Shown: positions 45,656 to 57,725 of the stretch, piece after piece
Numbering within the stretch: the stretch's first letter is position 1
Layout of the letters: each line of letters opens with the position of its first letter
Assembly: GCA_020137815.1 (NCBI GenBank)
Contig: CM035352.1
Coordinates: forward strand, 8,610,416-8,674,415
Origin: Hormiphora californensis
Taxonomy: Eukaryota > Ctenophora > Tentaculata > Cydippida > Pleurobrachiidae
Length of the DNA stretch: 64,000 nt
Direction: 5' to 3'
Program-made: the position numbers and the translations under genes
The notes under the pieces: model-generated
What the model saw: only the letters and a program-made list of their open reading frames with translations
Database searches by the model: none
What the model was told of the DNA's origin: nothing

Positions 45656-45697
45656 TCAATGTGTATGAGAAAACGAATAACAAATACTGAATCAATT

Positions 45698-45748
45698 TGT
45701 TGAGTAAGGGGGAAGAGTGTGTCCCACCCTTCCCCCTTACTCAACAAG
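45698..45748. repeat. Short hairpin TTGTTGAGTAAGGGGGAAG
   Basis: The phrase and its inverse CTTCCCCCTTACTCAACAAG flank a loop of about 12 bp. It shares the GTTGAGTAAGG motif with 39.1-39.5 kb. Confidence 0.65.
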
Positions 45749-46480
45749 AATCAATAGGCCTGCAGGTGTGAGGCATGGTACCATGACTACTACAGAGAGC
45801 GATGGGTCCTGTATCATGTGTCTCTAACTAAGGACACGCATCCACACACTTGGTTACCGCGCTGGCAAGGGACAGATAGCTCCCGAGCGCTATAGCAGCA
45901 TACACACTACAGATGCTGAATTCTACCTCTATATCTATCTCATATCTCTAGTAACTTATATAACTGGTAAGCGAAATTAGTTATACAAACTACAAAGCCC
46001 GATACGAGATAGAGAGAGTGAGAGAAACGGAGTTAGAGGCCACTTATACAGTCACGAAAGCTCATTAGTCATTATGGCAATCGATGAACGAGTCGTGTAA
46101 TTGATCTATGACTCAGTAATTTTTGAGTAGTTTCTCTCCCTCCTGTCTCTCCCTCCTATCTCTCTTTATTTTACTTCTCGAGAAATCAATATATGATAGA
46201 GCATAGACAACTCCCTATCCTATATCATATTGTTCTCTATTTCTATTTTCGAACGATAATCGTTCTGAGGATGTGTGGTGGCGGTCAACCGAGTAGTAAG
46301 TGGATAACGGGAGTTATAAAGAATAATAATATTGTCAGATTGTGATCACGTGACGAACGTCAAAGCTCAATTTACCGGACTCTTTTACCGGGGTTTTGCA
46401 CGGTATATGGAGGTCAGATAAATCGAGGTTTGACAATTGACATTATACAGCGATCTAATTGTAATAACTGCATGGCTCAC

Positions 46481-46558
46481 CTCTTTAAATTTAGGTTGTA
46501 TAATCTCCACAGTTCCTGAGGTCTTCCTCTGTTTCCGTAGCAACTTCCCCTGGGTGCC
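46481..46558 (-). CDS. Candidate exon of the multi-exon gene (basic segment)
   Basis: Acceptor GGTTCAG, donor AAAGAG|GTGAGC, 26 codons in phase 0 giving a basic peptide (GKLLRKQRKTSGTVEIIQPK). It would join in phase to an in-frame start within 45518-45423. The preceding exon (48107-48033) ends in phase 2, so one exon between them is missing or the acceptor differs. Confidence 0.5.
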
Positions 46559-46739
46559 CTGAACCTAAAGGTAGTCAGGTGCAGACGGAATGAGTGCTTG
46601 GTATTTTTAGGAAAAGTTAAAGTTTGAGAGAACAACAGAGATTTTTTTGAAAAATTAAGGTTAACAAGTGTGATCGGTCTTAGTTTACTGGGTGCTTCGA
46701 AAAAAGCATCTTGAGGAAAAAATCCAGACAAAAGGACAC

Positions 46740-46873
46740 TTAAAGTCCGTTTCAAGCGACTTGACCCGTAATTCTTTGCCAGGTTAGACTGTTTTTCGCG
46801 CGCGTGTGTATTTACAAAGGAGAAATCCTGAATTTCCAGGAATCTCAGGTCAAGTCGTTTGAAACGCACTTTA
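46740..46873. mobile_element. Foldback MITE, about 134 bp
   Basis: TTAAAGTCCGTTTCAAGCGA on the left and its inverse TCGTTTGAAACGCACTTTAA on the right. The loop holds GC-rich sequence. Confidence 0.65.
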
Positions 46874-47092
46874 AAAAGATGAATAAGTAGATAGATTGGG
46901 GCTGTTAGGAAAATACTACGTACCCGGTTTCGAAGATTTTCTTCTCGGTTTTCTTTCTGGAAAATATCGTTCACTACCGAGGGTGGCTTACCTAGCCTGT
47001 GTGCGAGAGAGGAAGTTAGGGGCTAATACCTACATACCAGGTGATTACACAAGTTCATGTGTTGCCACGTTAGATATGAGTCTCATTAGTAG

Positions 47093-47471
47093 TAGTGTTG
47101 AAAAGTTTTCAAACTTTTCAACACTACTTTAAACAAATTAATTTGAGATTATCCTGATGATGCCGTCGAACGGCGAAACGTCGAGTTATTCCTGAAATAA
47201 AATCAACGAGTCTCAATTTGTCCCTATTTATTACATCAACTTATTGGTGATTACACAACTTAGAAAATTGAAAATGAGATTGAGAGAGAGGGAGAGAAAG
47301 ATGAAAATTAGGAGAGAAAGATGAAAATTAGGAGTGGGGTGGCAAGCATCTACCGGCCTACCGCGAAGAGTTGTGAAAGGATCAAAGTAGGTTTGAAATT
47401 CATACAGAAACGACCACGTAATTGAAGAATTTGGGGGAAATGCCACCCTGCATGCCAGGTGGGGTTATGTT

Positions 47472-47564
<93 letters not shown>

Positions 47565-47565
47565 G
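47093..47565. repeat. Hairpin and GA microsatellite
   Basis: A perfect 36-bp palindrome centred at 47110 (GTAGTGTTGAAAAGTTT and inverse), and (GA)n at 47477-47561 in the intron between candidate exons. A duplicated GGAGAGAAAGATGAAAATTA lies at 47300-47335. Confidence 0.8.
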
Positions 47566-47917
47566 GCAGGGAAGTTTGAGCAAGGCAGGTGGTTGTGTGG
47601 CCCTAGTTGCATGGCAGAAAGAAAATGGAAGGACTAGGGACCTGGGAAAATGTAAAGAAAGGGACATTGTCCGGAATCGGTAGCTCAAAACTAAAAGTTG
47701 AGGTGGTCAATATTTGCGATAGTAAACAAACAGAGAAACTTTCAGAGAATAAGCTCTCAAACAGAAAACTTTAAAACTATCGAGGAAGCAATTATATATC
47801 TGCACTGCGGTTAGGAGAGCAATTACCACACAACACTCTCAGTAAATAGCTCATGGTATTTAGTAAAGACTCTTTACTTTATACTTATAGTCATGGTATT
47901 TACCCCTATGAGAATTC

Positions 47918-47990
47918 TTGATTCATGCCGCGAATATGCTTTTTTAGCCCCGTAAATCGCGGCGTCAATCAAGAATTAGCGAGGCAGTGC
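47918..47990. repeat. Small foldback related to the 50.8-kb MITE
   Basis: AATTCTTGATTCATGCCGCG and CGCGGCGTCAATCAAGAATT are near-inverse and share the CGCGGCG and CAATCAAGAATTAGCG phrases with the element at 50822-51156. Confidence 0.55.
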
Positions 47991-48032
47991 CAGGGGGGGG
48001 GGGGGGGCGGGGGGGGGGTGTGATGCACTTAC

Positions 48033-51000
48033 CGTTGTGTGACGGTCTGCATCCCCTTGTCACATGTCGTGAAAGAGTCTTTATCCCTTCTCTCCAATTC
48101 ATAGCGCCTGGGAAGATATATTGAGATCTTTAAAACAATGATTCAAAACCATAGGGCATAAGTTCAGATAAACGTGGCACTGAGATTACTGCAAAGAAAT
48201 AGGTACAGCTGATATTCAAAAATGCAGGATAAAAAAGTTATGAGAGAAAAGAATGGATAAACAAAAAAACCCATCCCCTCTCTCCCCTTTTTTTTCTTCC
48301 CCCACAATGCCCCGGGGTGATATCTAGTTTGGGAAAGATTATTTTTGGGGGGAAAAACACCCTTGGGCAACCTATCATCAAAACTAAATAAAATTTTTTG
48401 GGGGGGGGGGGGGGGGGGCCCTCTTCCTTTCTCCTCCCTTTTTTTTTCCCCCTCCTTCTTTTCCCTTTCCCCCTCTTTTCTCCCCCTTTTTCCCTTTTTT
48501 CTCCCCCTCTTTCCCTTTTCCTCTTTTTTTTCCTTCTTCTTCCCCCCCTCCCCCTTCCTTCTCTTTTTTTTTTTTGGGTTTTTTTAAAAAAAAAGGGGGA
48601 AATTGGAAACTTAATCCCTATTCTCCATCATGCAACAAAGCTACTGTCTTTTCCCTGAGCCAGCAATCCCCTATTTATACGGAAAAAAAAAAACCAAAAA
48701 AAAAAAGATCGCCCTAATGGGGCCCGACTACAAATAAAAAAAAACCCTTTAGGGGCCACAACCCATTCTTTTCAAAACGGCCCCTGCTGCACAAGGCCTT
48801 CAAAAATATCCCTCATTCAACCCCGTCACCTACTCATTCATCAGCCCCTTTTAGCAGCAAAAAAGGGATGCCATGAAAGTGTTGCTAAGGCCTTAAGTCC
48901 CAATCCCCCCCACAAAAAAACCCCAAAAAAACCCCCCCCCCCCAACCCCTACTTTTTCCCCCCCCCCCCCAACCCCTTTTACCCCCTTCCCCCCCCCGCC
49001 TTTCTTACGATTTTCAGGACGATCCGTGTGCCCCACTCTGTACAGACCGGTCGACTACTGTGAATCCACGGGGTAGCTGCCGTGTGATCGGTGGCAGGTA
49101 GTGCATGGCTTATCCGAAATCAGGTCAACCGCATTCTAGGAGATAGAGGGGGGTGTAAGTGATTAGAAATTAAAATTTGTGCAATTGTGATGAGGGAACG
49201 TTGTGTTGGGTAACCACTGGTTACTAACCAGTAAACAAAGAAAATTAGATTGATTTTATTCATCGCGTGTACACAATTATGTCATGCTAATTAGTAATTA
49301 TCCGTTCGATTATGTTCGATTTGATTATGCAAATCATAAGTTAAATTTGAGCTCGATAAATCTATTAGAATCATTCCATTTGTTCCAGCGATATCACCTG
49401 AGTATTAACCCCACTACGACTACTCTCTCTGCCACCAAGGGGAGTTGCCCTGAGGGCTGTGGCAATACGAACCACGGTGAAACACCGCAGGCCCCTGCGC
49501 CACGGTTCTCGAATTTTCTGATCAAGAATTTTAGAGCTGAGCTAAAACGATCGAAAAGGAAAAACGCAACCTTTAGTTTCTAATACAGAATGGATGTGAG
49601 CGACAGGGAGGGTAAAAGAAGGAGATATTATTGTCAGTATCCTCCATGTGGTACCATGACAACAACATCTTGTTGCCATGGTAACCAACTAACCCACTCA
49701 CCAGATCAGGTGCGGCTGGTTTAATTATTCTATCAGTATCCTCCCCCTCTTCCTCCTCAGGTAGTGCCAGCTCTGTGACTGATCTAGATGTGTCTTCCGA
49801 GTCACTTCTTTTCACAACCTGAGAGGGGATAAAAATGCTATAAAACTCCGGAATTAGCTTTCTATCTTATCGGATATGTTGGGCTTGAGCCCCTTCATTT
49901 TTGGTAATTTTTCGGTGCACGAGCGAAATAAAGGCCTCTGATTGGCTGGCGCAATAGTAGGGGGTTTCCAGACCACAGTCAGACACTAGAAACCATGCGA
50001 CTCAAAAACAGCCGATTGGTCAACTTGACAACTTATTGATTCAGTTAAACACTCACCATTGTAGCTGTTATTTCGTATGCGTCATCTTGGGATGATCGGC
50101 GGGTTGTAGTGGGTGATTGGAATGGTACATTAACACTTCCCTTCTTATTCTCATCTGGAAATTGCAAAACTGTTTAGTGCACTGTGCAGTGAAAATTGGG
50201 CCCAATACTATCTGCCAGCTGTCTGCCGGCGCCGACCCGATATGAGCGGCACCAGACTGAGGCATGACGACACCAGACTGAGGCAGTCTGCCATCGAATT
50301 CCTCAAAATAATCACGCACTCACCTTGCCATGCCTGCCGTTTCTCGTGTTTCCCACCGGACCCAGGTCCCCCACGGGGAGAAGAGCCCTGGTAGGAGCGG
50401 ACAAAATTAACGTACGACGTCTCTGAGCCGTCCTCCGCCTGGAAGGAAATATCATTTGTCAGAGATTGTCCTGTGACAAGTGCATCGGTGAAACTGAAAG
50501 AGGCCATGTCTCAGACATTGTCTGTGAGTGTGCGCGCCATTTCCAGAGTGATATCGAGCCGAACTCTCCACTTCAGCGTCGTCGCGCGTTACATAAAATC
50601 CTTGGTAGCTCTACTGGTGCTGCAAGAGTGGCTCAAGCTGCAGGAGCAGGTCAATCTGCATGCATAGAGTGTGTCCCCCCTTTTTTAACAGGTCAATAGT
50701 CGCACACTGTTGGGTTTAGTGTATAGTTACACATACCTTAGACCGACTGTGTGTCTGCTCAAACTTTCTCTGCCACGCCTAAAAAAAAATCGCAAATTAG
50801 GAACAGGATCGTCTAAACATGCCCCCATCAAAAGTTCGCGACGCTAATTCTTGGTTTGCGTCGCGATTAACGTCGCTAAAAAAGCTCATTCGCTGCAAGA
50901 ATAGCGTCGCGAATCCAGGTATTCGCGGCGTTTTCACTGCGTTTTTTCAAAAAAAGCAAATTTTTCAGCATTTGCATTTTTCAGCAGCTGATTTTGAAAA

Positions 51001-53466
51001 ATGCAAATGCTGAAAAATTTGCTTTTTTTGAAAAAACGCAGTGAAAACGCCGCGAATACCTGGATTCGCGACGTGATTCTTGCAGTGAATGAGCTTTTTT
51101 AGCGACGTTAATCGCGACGCCAATCAAAAATTAGCGTCGCGAACTTTTGATGGGGGTGAAACCAACTAATGATGTTAACTTTAGTCCCTTAAAATGAATA
51201 CATTGCACTCTATGAACTATAGTTTAGTTTGTTTTACCACATGCCTACTTTCTCTATGAAGTAAAAAGTGTGGGGGAGGAAAGGGGGGGGGGGGGAGTCA
51301 CCTCCTCTCTGAGTTGGAAATTTGAGCCTACCTCACCACTGTACTGAAATACAATTCACAAATCCAGTTAGCCCACCACCCCAAGTGCAGGAACAGTAAC
51401 AAAGAGAGATGAGTATCTCTTAGCTACCAACTTTTCAGCACAATACTTTCGTATTCTGCCAACATAATCACTACCTCGTCCCTCTCTCTGTCTCCCTGAA
51501 TTCTGATCTCTCTCTCCCTGGACCCTGCCCCTCTGTCCCTCTGTCCCTCAGCCCTCTGTATATCCAACATCCATGTCTCTCTGTCTCTCTGTCTCCGTCC
51601 CTCTAGAGTCTAGTCTCTCTCCCTCTAGTCTCTTATACTAGCTGATCTATGATATTCATTCCTTCTCCAAATTTTCTTTACCCACATCAGATATAAGGAC
51701 AGCGCCGGTGAAGTAAAATACAATTATTTCAGGTGCTGAGTCCCCTACCATGATACTTTATACAACGTGTCAGGTGTTTAGCTTCAGTACAGAGACTAAG
51801 TGGATGTGGGGAATGGAGATCACTGTTATAGTGAGATTATCCTTCTGCCAAATCCTTTCAGTAAGATGGTAATAAGATGCTAATAACGTACTCAAATATA
51901 GAGGATAAAAGAAGTCCGGTGGATGAAATCTAAAAGTGTCTGGCTGCCCCACGAACAAGTCGCACCCAGGAACGAACCACTAAGCAGCAGAAAAACAATA
52001 CTATGAATAACACTGCTAAAAGCAACATCTGTAATCTCTATATAAGATAGGAGGGAACTGAGAGAAGGAGGGGGGAACTGAGAGAGGCGGAGGGAGGGAG
52101 GCGAAGGGAGAGAGGGAGGGTAGATGAGAGATAGATGTAGGAGGGAGGAGAGCAAATCATGATAACTAGAACGATAGGGAGGTAGACTTGGAGAGGGAAG
52201 CAAGATCTGACCGATTAATTACAAGTCTAGCAGCAGTAGTAGTAGTGGGTACTATTTACTGGAAACATAGAGGGAGTGAGAGTGAGGGAGGGAGAGAGAG
52301 GGGGAGAGAGAGAGTGTGAGAGAGAGAGATTTATATTTAAAAAAAAGAGATAAGGAGAAAGAGAGTAACGATCTAGAGGGAGAGTTTTACTATACATACC
52401 CCTTTTTTCCTCCGTTTGCGTCTACCTCTTGACCCTTTTCCCCACACCCTACTGCCAGGCCTAGACCTCATCCCGGTCTCAGGTCGAGAGGATGAGGCTG
52501 ACTTCTGATCCAGAGCCCTGCTGTTAGGTCTGGTGGCCACTAACTTCGTGCTTTTGTAGTGTTGCTTTCTCCAAGGCCAGGAATGGCATGTTTAGGGAGT
52601 CGTAGTTCATGACAGGAGGCGTTGGAGATACGCCCGTTCTGATTTGGAACGGACAAAACTTCCGGAATCGGAACATATTTGACCTATCACTGTGATGATA
52701 GAATCTTTAAATTGTTATCGGGATATGTATCGCAGCCTGGATATCCCCGAGTGAATGAATACAATGTTACAAGATAAGCAAATGAGCAAAACGTGAGAAA
52801 GGATCTGGCGACATAAAGCACTTGAGATGGGAGAGAGAAAGGGAGAGAGAGAGATAGAGAGAGAGAGAAACGATTGAAAAATTTGCAAGGTGTTCATTGT
52901 TCTGCAGTAGATTGTGGGAAATAATACAGCTCTAAAAATATACCACCTTCTTATAGAGGGGAGCTGTAGTTCTAGATTGACAATTGATTGGATCTTGGAG
53001 CCCAGCATTCAGCTGTCATGACTGACTGTATAGGTGACAAGGGGCCGGACTTTAAAAACGGATGTACTTCTCTCCATGACTAAACTGCATTACCAACCTC
53101 CCCCTCGAGTTCGGATCTGGTGCACGTTTTCCAATTCGGTGACCGGTGCATTAGCACCCCCCCCCCCTCGTGTGTTTGGTTTGGGCCGCTCATCTGGGAC
53201 TGTAAACAGTCACACAGCCAAGTCTCGCCGAACAGGCGAAACAGCATAGTGCCGGATCATCCTTTCGGAATCACCACCAGATCGTCTTCTGTCTGTCGTC
53301 CCCCTCGTGTGTTACCTCCAACCCAATTAATGAATTAAATTAAGTTATCACGGGGAAAAATATCCCATATTTCACAAAATGTAATTCATTGTACCTCCTC
53401 GCTTTCATCAGTAGGCGAGTTATCCTCTTCGAATCCGACTACAGCGGGAACCAGTCGTCTTCGGCT
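48033..53466 (-). CDS. Middle exons of the multi-exon host gene
   Basis: Exons in transcript order: 53466-53395, 52564-52400, 50778-50737, 50438-50324, 50154-50057, 49818-49702, 49135-49059, 48107-48033. Acceptors end in AG and donors are mostly strong (GTATGT, GTATGT, GTGAGT, GTGAGT, GTGAGT, GTAAGT), weaker at GTACAA and GTAGTC. Phases run 0, 0, 0, 1, 0, 0, 2, 2 and match at each junction, which is hard to get by chance. The peptide is low-complexity: a basic block (KGSRGRRKRRKKG), RKFEQTHSRSK, Ser/Thr-rich stretches, an acidic block (LPEEEEGEDTDR) and a CTTCHRSH motif. The function is unknown. The long introns hold MITEs, poor sequence (48.2-49.0 kb) and GA tracts. The first acceptor of the 52564 exon is the least certain. 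Confidence 0.65.
48250..49015. other. Homopolymer-rich, probably low-quality intron sequence
   Basis: Runs of G, T, C and A with stuttered phrases, like 19.2-21 kb and 35.2-38.4 kb. No exon can be read in it. Confidence 0.6.
50822..51156. mobile_element. Near-perfect palindromic MITE, 335 bp
   Basis: Ends CCCCCATCAAAAGTTCGCGA and its inverse. The whole element folds on itself around a centre near 50991. It lies in an intron of the multi-exon gene, immediately beyond the 42-bp exon at 50778-50737. Confidence 0.85.
51160..52395. other. Intron, no exon seen
   Basis: Contains CT-rich simple sequence (51475-51650) and GA-rich sequence (52060-52110, 52275-52380). I found no splice-flanked frame. 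Confidence 0.4.
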
Positions 53467-54117
53467 CTGAAAAATAGTGAGTTTGAGATTTGAGAAAGAT
53501 GAGAGAGGGAAAGGAGAGAAAAAAGGAGAGAGTCAAGCAAAGAGAGATGGAATATTTCTGTTATATGTGTGTCAATGTTCTGTGAATGACACATTGTCAA
53601 ATGTAGCAGCATCTAAACTTTCAGATCTCTCTCTCTCTCTGTCTCTCTCTCTGTTTCTCTCTCTCTCTCTCACTCTCTCTCGCTCTCTCTCTCTCTCTCG
53701 GTCCACTACACGCACCACTCCCACATGGGGCCGTGAGGCCCCATGCGAGAGCAGGGTTAAATCCCCCGGACCCGGATCCTGTTGGATCTGAGGGCCCGGA
53801 GGGCCTGCGGAGTAAAGGTAGGGTAGGTAGAACAATGTACATACGGGTAAATTTAACAATGTACATATGGGTTAAGGAAAGGGGATGATATTAAAAAGGG
53901 GGAAGTAAAGTGGGATTAAAGCTCATGGTGACGGAGCACAAGACCTCCTAAACTATCTGCAAAGAAGCCCAATCTGCTACAATGAATTCTAAGAAGAGAC
54001 AACTTATCAGGAACCGAAGAAGCAAACCGTCTGAATCTAAGGCAGCCTAAAACAAGCAGGAACGGGTTCGAGCGAAAAAAAAATTAATACAAATGGAAGA
54101 TGATTACATGTCGAGCC

Positions 54118-54772
54118 AGAGAGGACAGCCAGCCCGTTCCAGAGAAGCCAGCTGACCCCGCTCCAGAGAAGACAGCCAACCCCGCTCCAGAGAAGCCAGC
54201 TGACCCCGTTCCAGAGAAGCCAGCTGACCCCGTTCCAGAAAAGCCAGCTGACCCCGTTCCAGAGAAGCCAGCTGACCCCGTTCCAGAGAAGACAGCCACC
54301 CCGCTCCAGAGAAGACAGCTGACCCCGCTCCAGTAAGGACAGCTGACCCCGCTCCAGTAAAGACAGCTAACCCCGTTCCAGTAAAGACAGCTGACCCCGC
54401 TCCAGAGAGGACAGCCACCCCGCTCCAGAGAGGACAGCTGACCCCGTTCCAGTAAGGACAGTTGACCCCGTTCCAGTAAAGACAGCTGACCCCGCTCCAG
54501 AGAAGACAGCCACCCCGCCCCAGAGAAGACAGCTGACCCCGTTCCAGTAAGGACAGCTGACCCCGCTCCAGTAAAGACAGCTGACCCCGCTCCAGTAAAG
54601 ACAGCTGATCCCGCTCCAGAGAGGACAGCCACCCCGCTCCAGAGAGGACAGCCACCCCGCTCTAGAGAAGACAGCTGACCCCGTTCCAGTAAAGACAGCT
54701 GACCCCGCTCCAGAGAGGACAGCCACCCCGCTCCAAAGAGGACAGCTGACCCCGCTCCAAAGAATCATCTCC
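54118..54772. repeat. 24-bp minisatellite, about 27 copies
   Basis: Units of the form CAGCTGACCCCGYTCCAGAR with a few bases more, alternating in blocks of variants (AGAAGCCAG, AGAAGACAG, GTAAAGACAG, AGAGGACAG). Since 24 is divisible by three, frames remain open on both strands; I treat these as artefacts. Confidence 0.95.
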
Positions 54773-54959
54773 GATGTAGAACCCTATCAAAAATGGAAGA
54801 AGTGGGTTAGGGGGGCCAGTAGAACAAAAACAGTATTGGTTAGCGGGTTAGTGGATAAAGGGGCGTTGGGGGTCCACAGTTGGCTGGAAGATGCCTGTTC
54901 CACGGGTAACCCTAAGCCGGAGAAGGCGGGGTAGGAACGTAGTAGTTGGCGTTGATACA

Positions 54960-55062
54960 CTGTGGGCCGCCTAGCCTTGCCAAGATGTTTTTGTATTTTG
55001 TATTTTCTGATTTTTTTCCGTATTTCTGATACACAGCCACGCTCAGCCGCGGCCACACGGAC
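54960..55062 (-). CDS. Candidate exon upstream in the multi-exon gene
   Basis: Acceptor TCGATTTTCAG (AG at 55064-55063) followed by an open frame with charged sequence (AERGCVSEIRKKIRKYKIQK). The donor is uncertain; ACA|GTGTAT near 54960 would leave phase 0, as the next exon (53466) needs. Weak evidence. Confidence 0.3.
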
Positions 55063-55159
55063 CTGAAAATCGAACAGGGGGAAAAGGGGATGGGGAAAAA
55101 GGTACTCCGTGTGACCCCGTTGCCCGGGGGAAACCGATTGGAGGTGGTGGCAGGTGGAC

Positions 55160-55164
55160 CAACT

Positions 55165-55253
<89 letters not shown>

Positions 55254-55390
55254 CATCTCTCTCCCTGATCTCTCAATCTTTCTTTCCAACTCAGTGATTC
55301 GTATCAAGCAGGATCGTGCTAGATGCTGCCTGTCGAAGCTGACATCTCTATTCGGAAAGGCCTCCAAACATATAGCACACGTCGAGTGAA

Positions 55391-55458
<68 letters not shown>

Positions 55459-55475
55459 GAGAGAGAGATAGCATA
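55160..55475. repeat. CT and GA microsatellites around a candidate exon
   Basis: (CT)n at 55168-55250 and (GA)n at 55392-55470. Between them, the minus strand of about 55385-55262 reads CAICLEAF...DRQHLARSC, a CX2C...HX4C arrangement like a C2HC zinc finger, then ITELERKIER. No clear acceptor is visible, so I do not call it as an exon. Confidence 0.6.
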
Positions 55476-55559
55476 CTGCATTGCTGCGCTCAAATATCGG
55501 ATGCATAAGAGATGTGTACGGCAATCAGTATGACACCACACATAATAAGATATTGAAAA

Positions 55560-56341
55560 AGACAGAGAGAACGACCGAACAGAGCCACAGAGAAAACAGA
55601 CAGATCAAGATATGAGTATACCTAGTTATGTAGAATAATGTGTACACTGTACTGCTGCACCAGACACTGCCTGAGCATGTGAAAAAGATGAATGGAATGC
55701 TTCATCACACAGCTGCAGCTGCACACGATGATGTTGTGAACTTGACAGGGTGCTTGTCTGAACAAGAGTTTACAAAAGTTCCTCCCAGTTGCTCACTTTG
55801 ATCAGTACTGGTCAGTTTTGTGATCATCGACCACCAAACCACCAAGGAACGATTATCATGGCGTCTACTTGTTCAGACTCACTCGTGCAGAAGCGCTAAC
55901 GATATCATATCATGTTGTCAGACACTGACTGACGACTGTACACCGCGCAACCTCGAGATACACTCTTCAGCTTCGGCCCGGTGCGAAGAGGACGGTCTTA
56001 TATGAGACAACTATCATGAATCCGAGACCCGAGAGTTATGAACATATCAATTTTAACGATAAAGCTATTCTGTCTTGAAGTTGGTCGTCATCTGTGGTTT
56101 CCACTCCTCCGCAAATTATTTCATGAAGACTCTTCAATGGCGAGTGACAACCATATCGATTACATCACTTAGAACTCTCATTGCACGGATCAAAGAGCAC
56201 GAATAATCGTGTTTTTGTAGCAAAACTGCCACTTTTCTCTCTCTCTCTCTCTCTCTCTTTAGAATGCTTTGAGTAACCGTTTTTAACAGAGCCGCCATCA
56301 TTGCAGAGATTGCGCAAAGCTGAGAGAGATAGAGAGGGAAG

Positions 56342-56403
<62 letters not shown>

Positions 56404-57097
56404 GAGAAGACAGACAAACAAACTTTAATAGCCGTATTCATTATCTGCAGTATTCATTTCTTAGTAGAGAAAAAGAGAGTGACTCATTCATTGTGTACAA
56501 TGATACTCGTCTATCTGAGAGAGAAAGAAATGGCCTGGGTAGGGAAAATTGGATAAGTGAAAAGTGGGGAAATGAAAAGTGGGTAAGTGAAAAGTGGGGA
56601 AGTGAAAAGTAGGGAAATGAAAAGCGGGGAGAAGTGAAAAGTGGGGACTGGGAGAAGTGAGACGTCAGAAGAAGTAAAAAGTGGGGAAATGAGAACATTC
56701 TGACGATTTCTAAGAATGTTTCAGAGCACTCTACTGCAGCTTAGATCTGGTGGGAGAGAGCATGTCTGTATATCAAGTTTGATCTATCAATCGCACACGC
56801 GATGTTCGCAAGCTTCCACTAATGGGTGCTAGGTGTCGATATAGGGGGACACACAATCAAAATCAAATCAAAATGTGCAGGTCACTGCCATGCCAACACA
56901 CTCTAACACAGCTTATTGTACTAGCTTATAGAGCTGCAGTGTAGTAGTAGTGTTCAAGATGAATCGGTGAGCAGCAGAACGAATAGCAACCGCATGCAGT
57001 ACTCAAAAAAAGGTTCAGCAGTATAATTATGATAAGCAGTAAAATGTCAGCAATATTTTATTCACCGGTAAAGACTGCTTTGGAATTTGTTGAACAA
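55560..57097. other. Intronic or intergenic sequence with GA tracts
   Basis: Mostly unique sequence without a convincing exon. Simple repeats lie at 56234-56260 (CT), 56343-56410 (GA) and 56555-56690 (GGGAAGTGAAAAGTG, a degenerate 11-15 bp repeat). Confidence 0.4.
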
Positions 57098-57280
57098 TCA
57101 GGCAGTCAGACAGGCCATTAAACCGGGGAACACCTCTTGATGCTCTGGATCGGCATATAGATGCAGCAGGGGGAATACGAAGTGAAGCTTCTGTTCTGGC
57201 AAGAGACCGGTGTATGAGTCGGTTACAAAATCTCCCGTGATATCGATCCATAACCCGGTCCCTGTAACCCACTGCGGTCC
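57098..57280 (-). CDS. Candidate exon, 60 codons, ending in a stop
   Basis: Acceptor TTCGATCAG with a CTAAG branch-like sequence before it, then 60 codons reading GPQWVTGTGLWIDITGDFVT, then EQKLHFVFPLLHLYADPEHQ, to a TGA at 57098. It looks like folded-protein sequence. The phase (0) fits the donor of the exon at 58416-58328, but the stop would end the protein here unless a weak donor (CAAGAG|GTGTTC) inside is used. It is either an alternative last exon or part of another gene. Confidence 0.35.
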   Translation of the reverse strand, partial: GPQWVTGTGLWIDITGDFVTDSYTGLLPEQKLHFVFPLLHLYADPEHQEVFPGLMACLTA

Positions 57281-57601
57281 CTGATCGAAGTCTTAGACGA
57301 GTGCTTCCAGAATAGCTCCGTTATTCTATGGGGTTCCAGACCCTAAAGATCAGTGATCGTGTTGGCTCCAAAGTGACCAGTTGAATTGAGGGCAGGGCTG
57401 GATCCAATACTCGAGATAAGAGACTATAATACTAGATGAGAAGTAATCAGCTGATAGAGAGATTCAAAGAGATTCATATATTATGGGAGAGAGTGGTAAT
57501 GTTCAACAACAAGCAGAGAAAATTACTAGTCTCTTCTTCCTCTTCCAATATTGGAAACTATGTAGTAATGAGTCATTACAGACGGTGGTAGTAGAGAGAG
57601 G

Positions 57602-57604
<3 letters not shown>

Positions 57605-57651
<47 letters not shown>

Positions 57652-57680
57652 TTCTCTAGAGAGAAAGGTAAAGGTAAAGG

Positions 57681-57722
<42 letters not shown>
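57605..57722. repeat. CT then GA microsatellite (inverted pair)
   Basis: (CT)n at 57609-57655 faces (GA)n at 57681-57721 across GAGAAAGGTAAAGGTAAAGG, so the pair can form a hairpin. Confidence 0.85.

Positions 57723-57725
<3 letters not shown>

Noticed and set aside
46477..46974. 165-residue minus-strand frame
   Set aside because: Runs through a foldback MITE; only the 78-bp exon at its end has splice signals, in another frame.
54084..54768. Three 130-180 residue frames (-) over the 24-bp minisatellite
   Set aside because: All frames remain open because the unit is a multiple of three.
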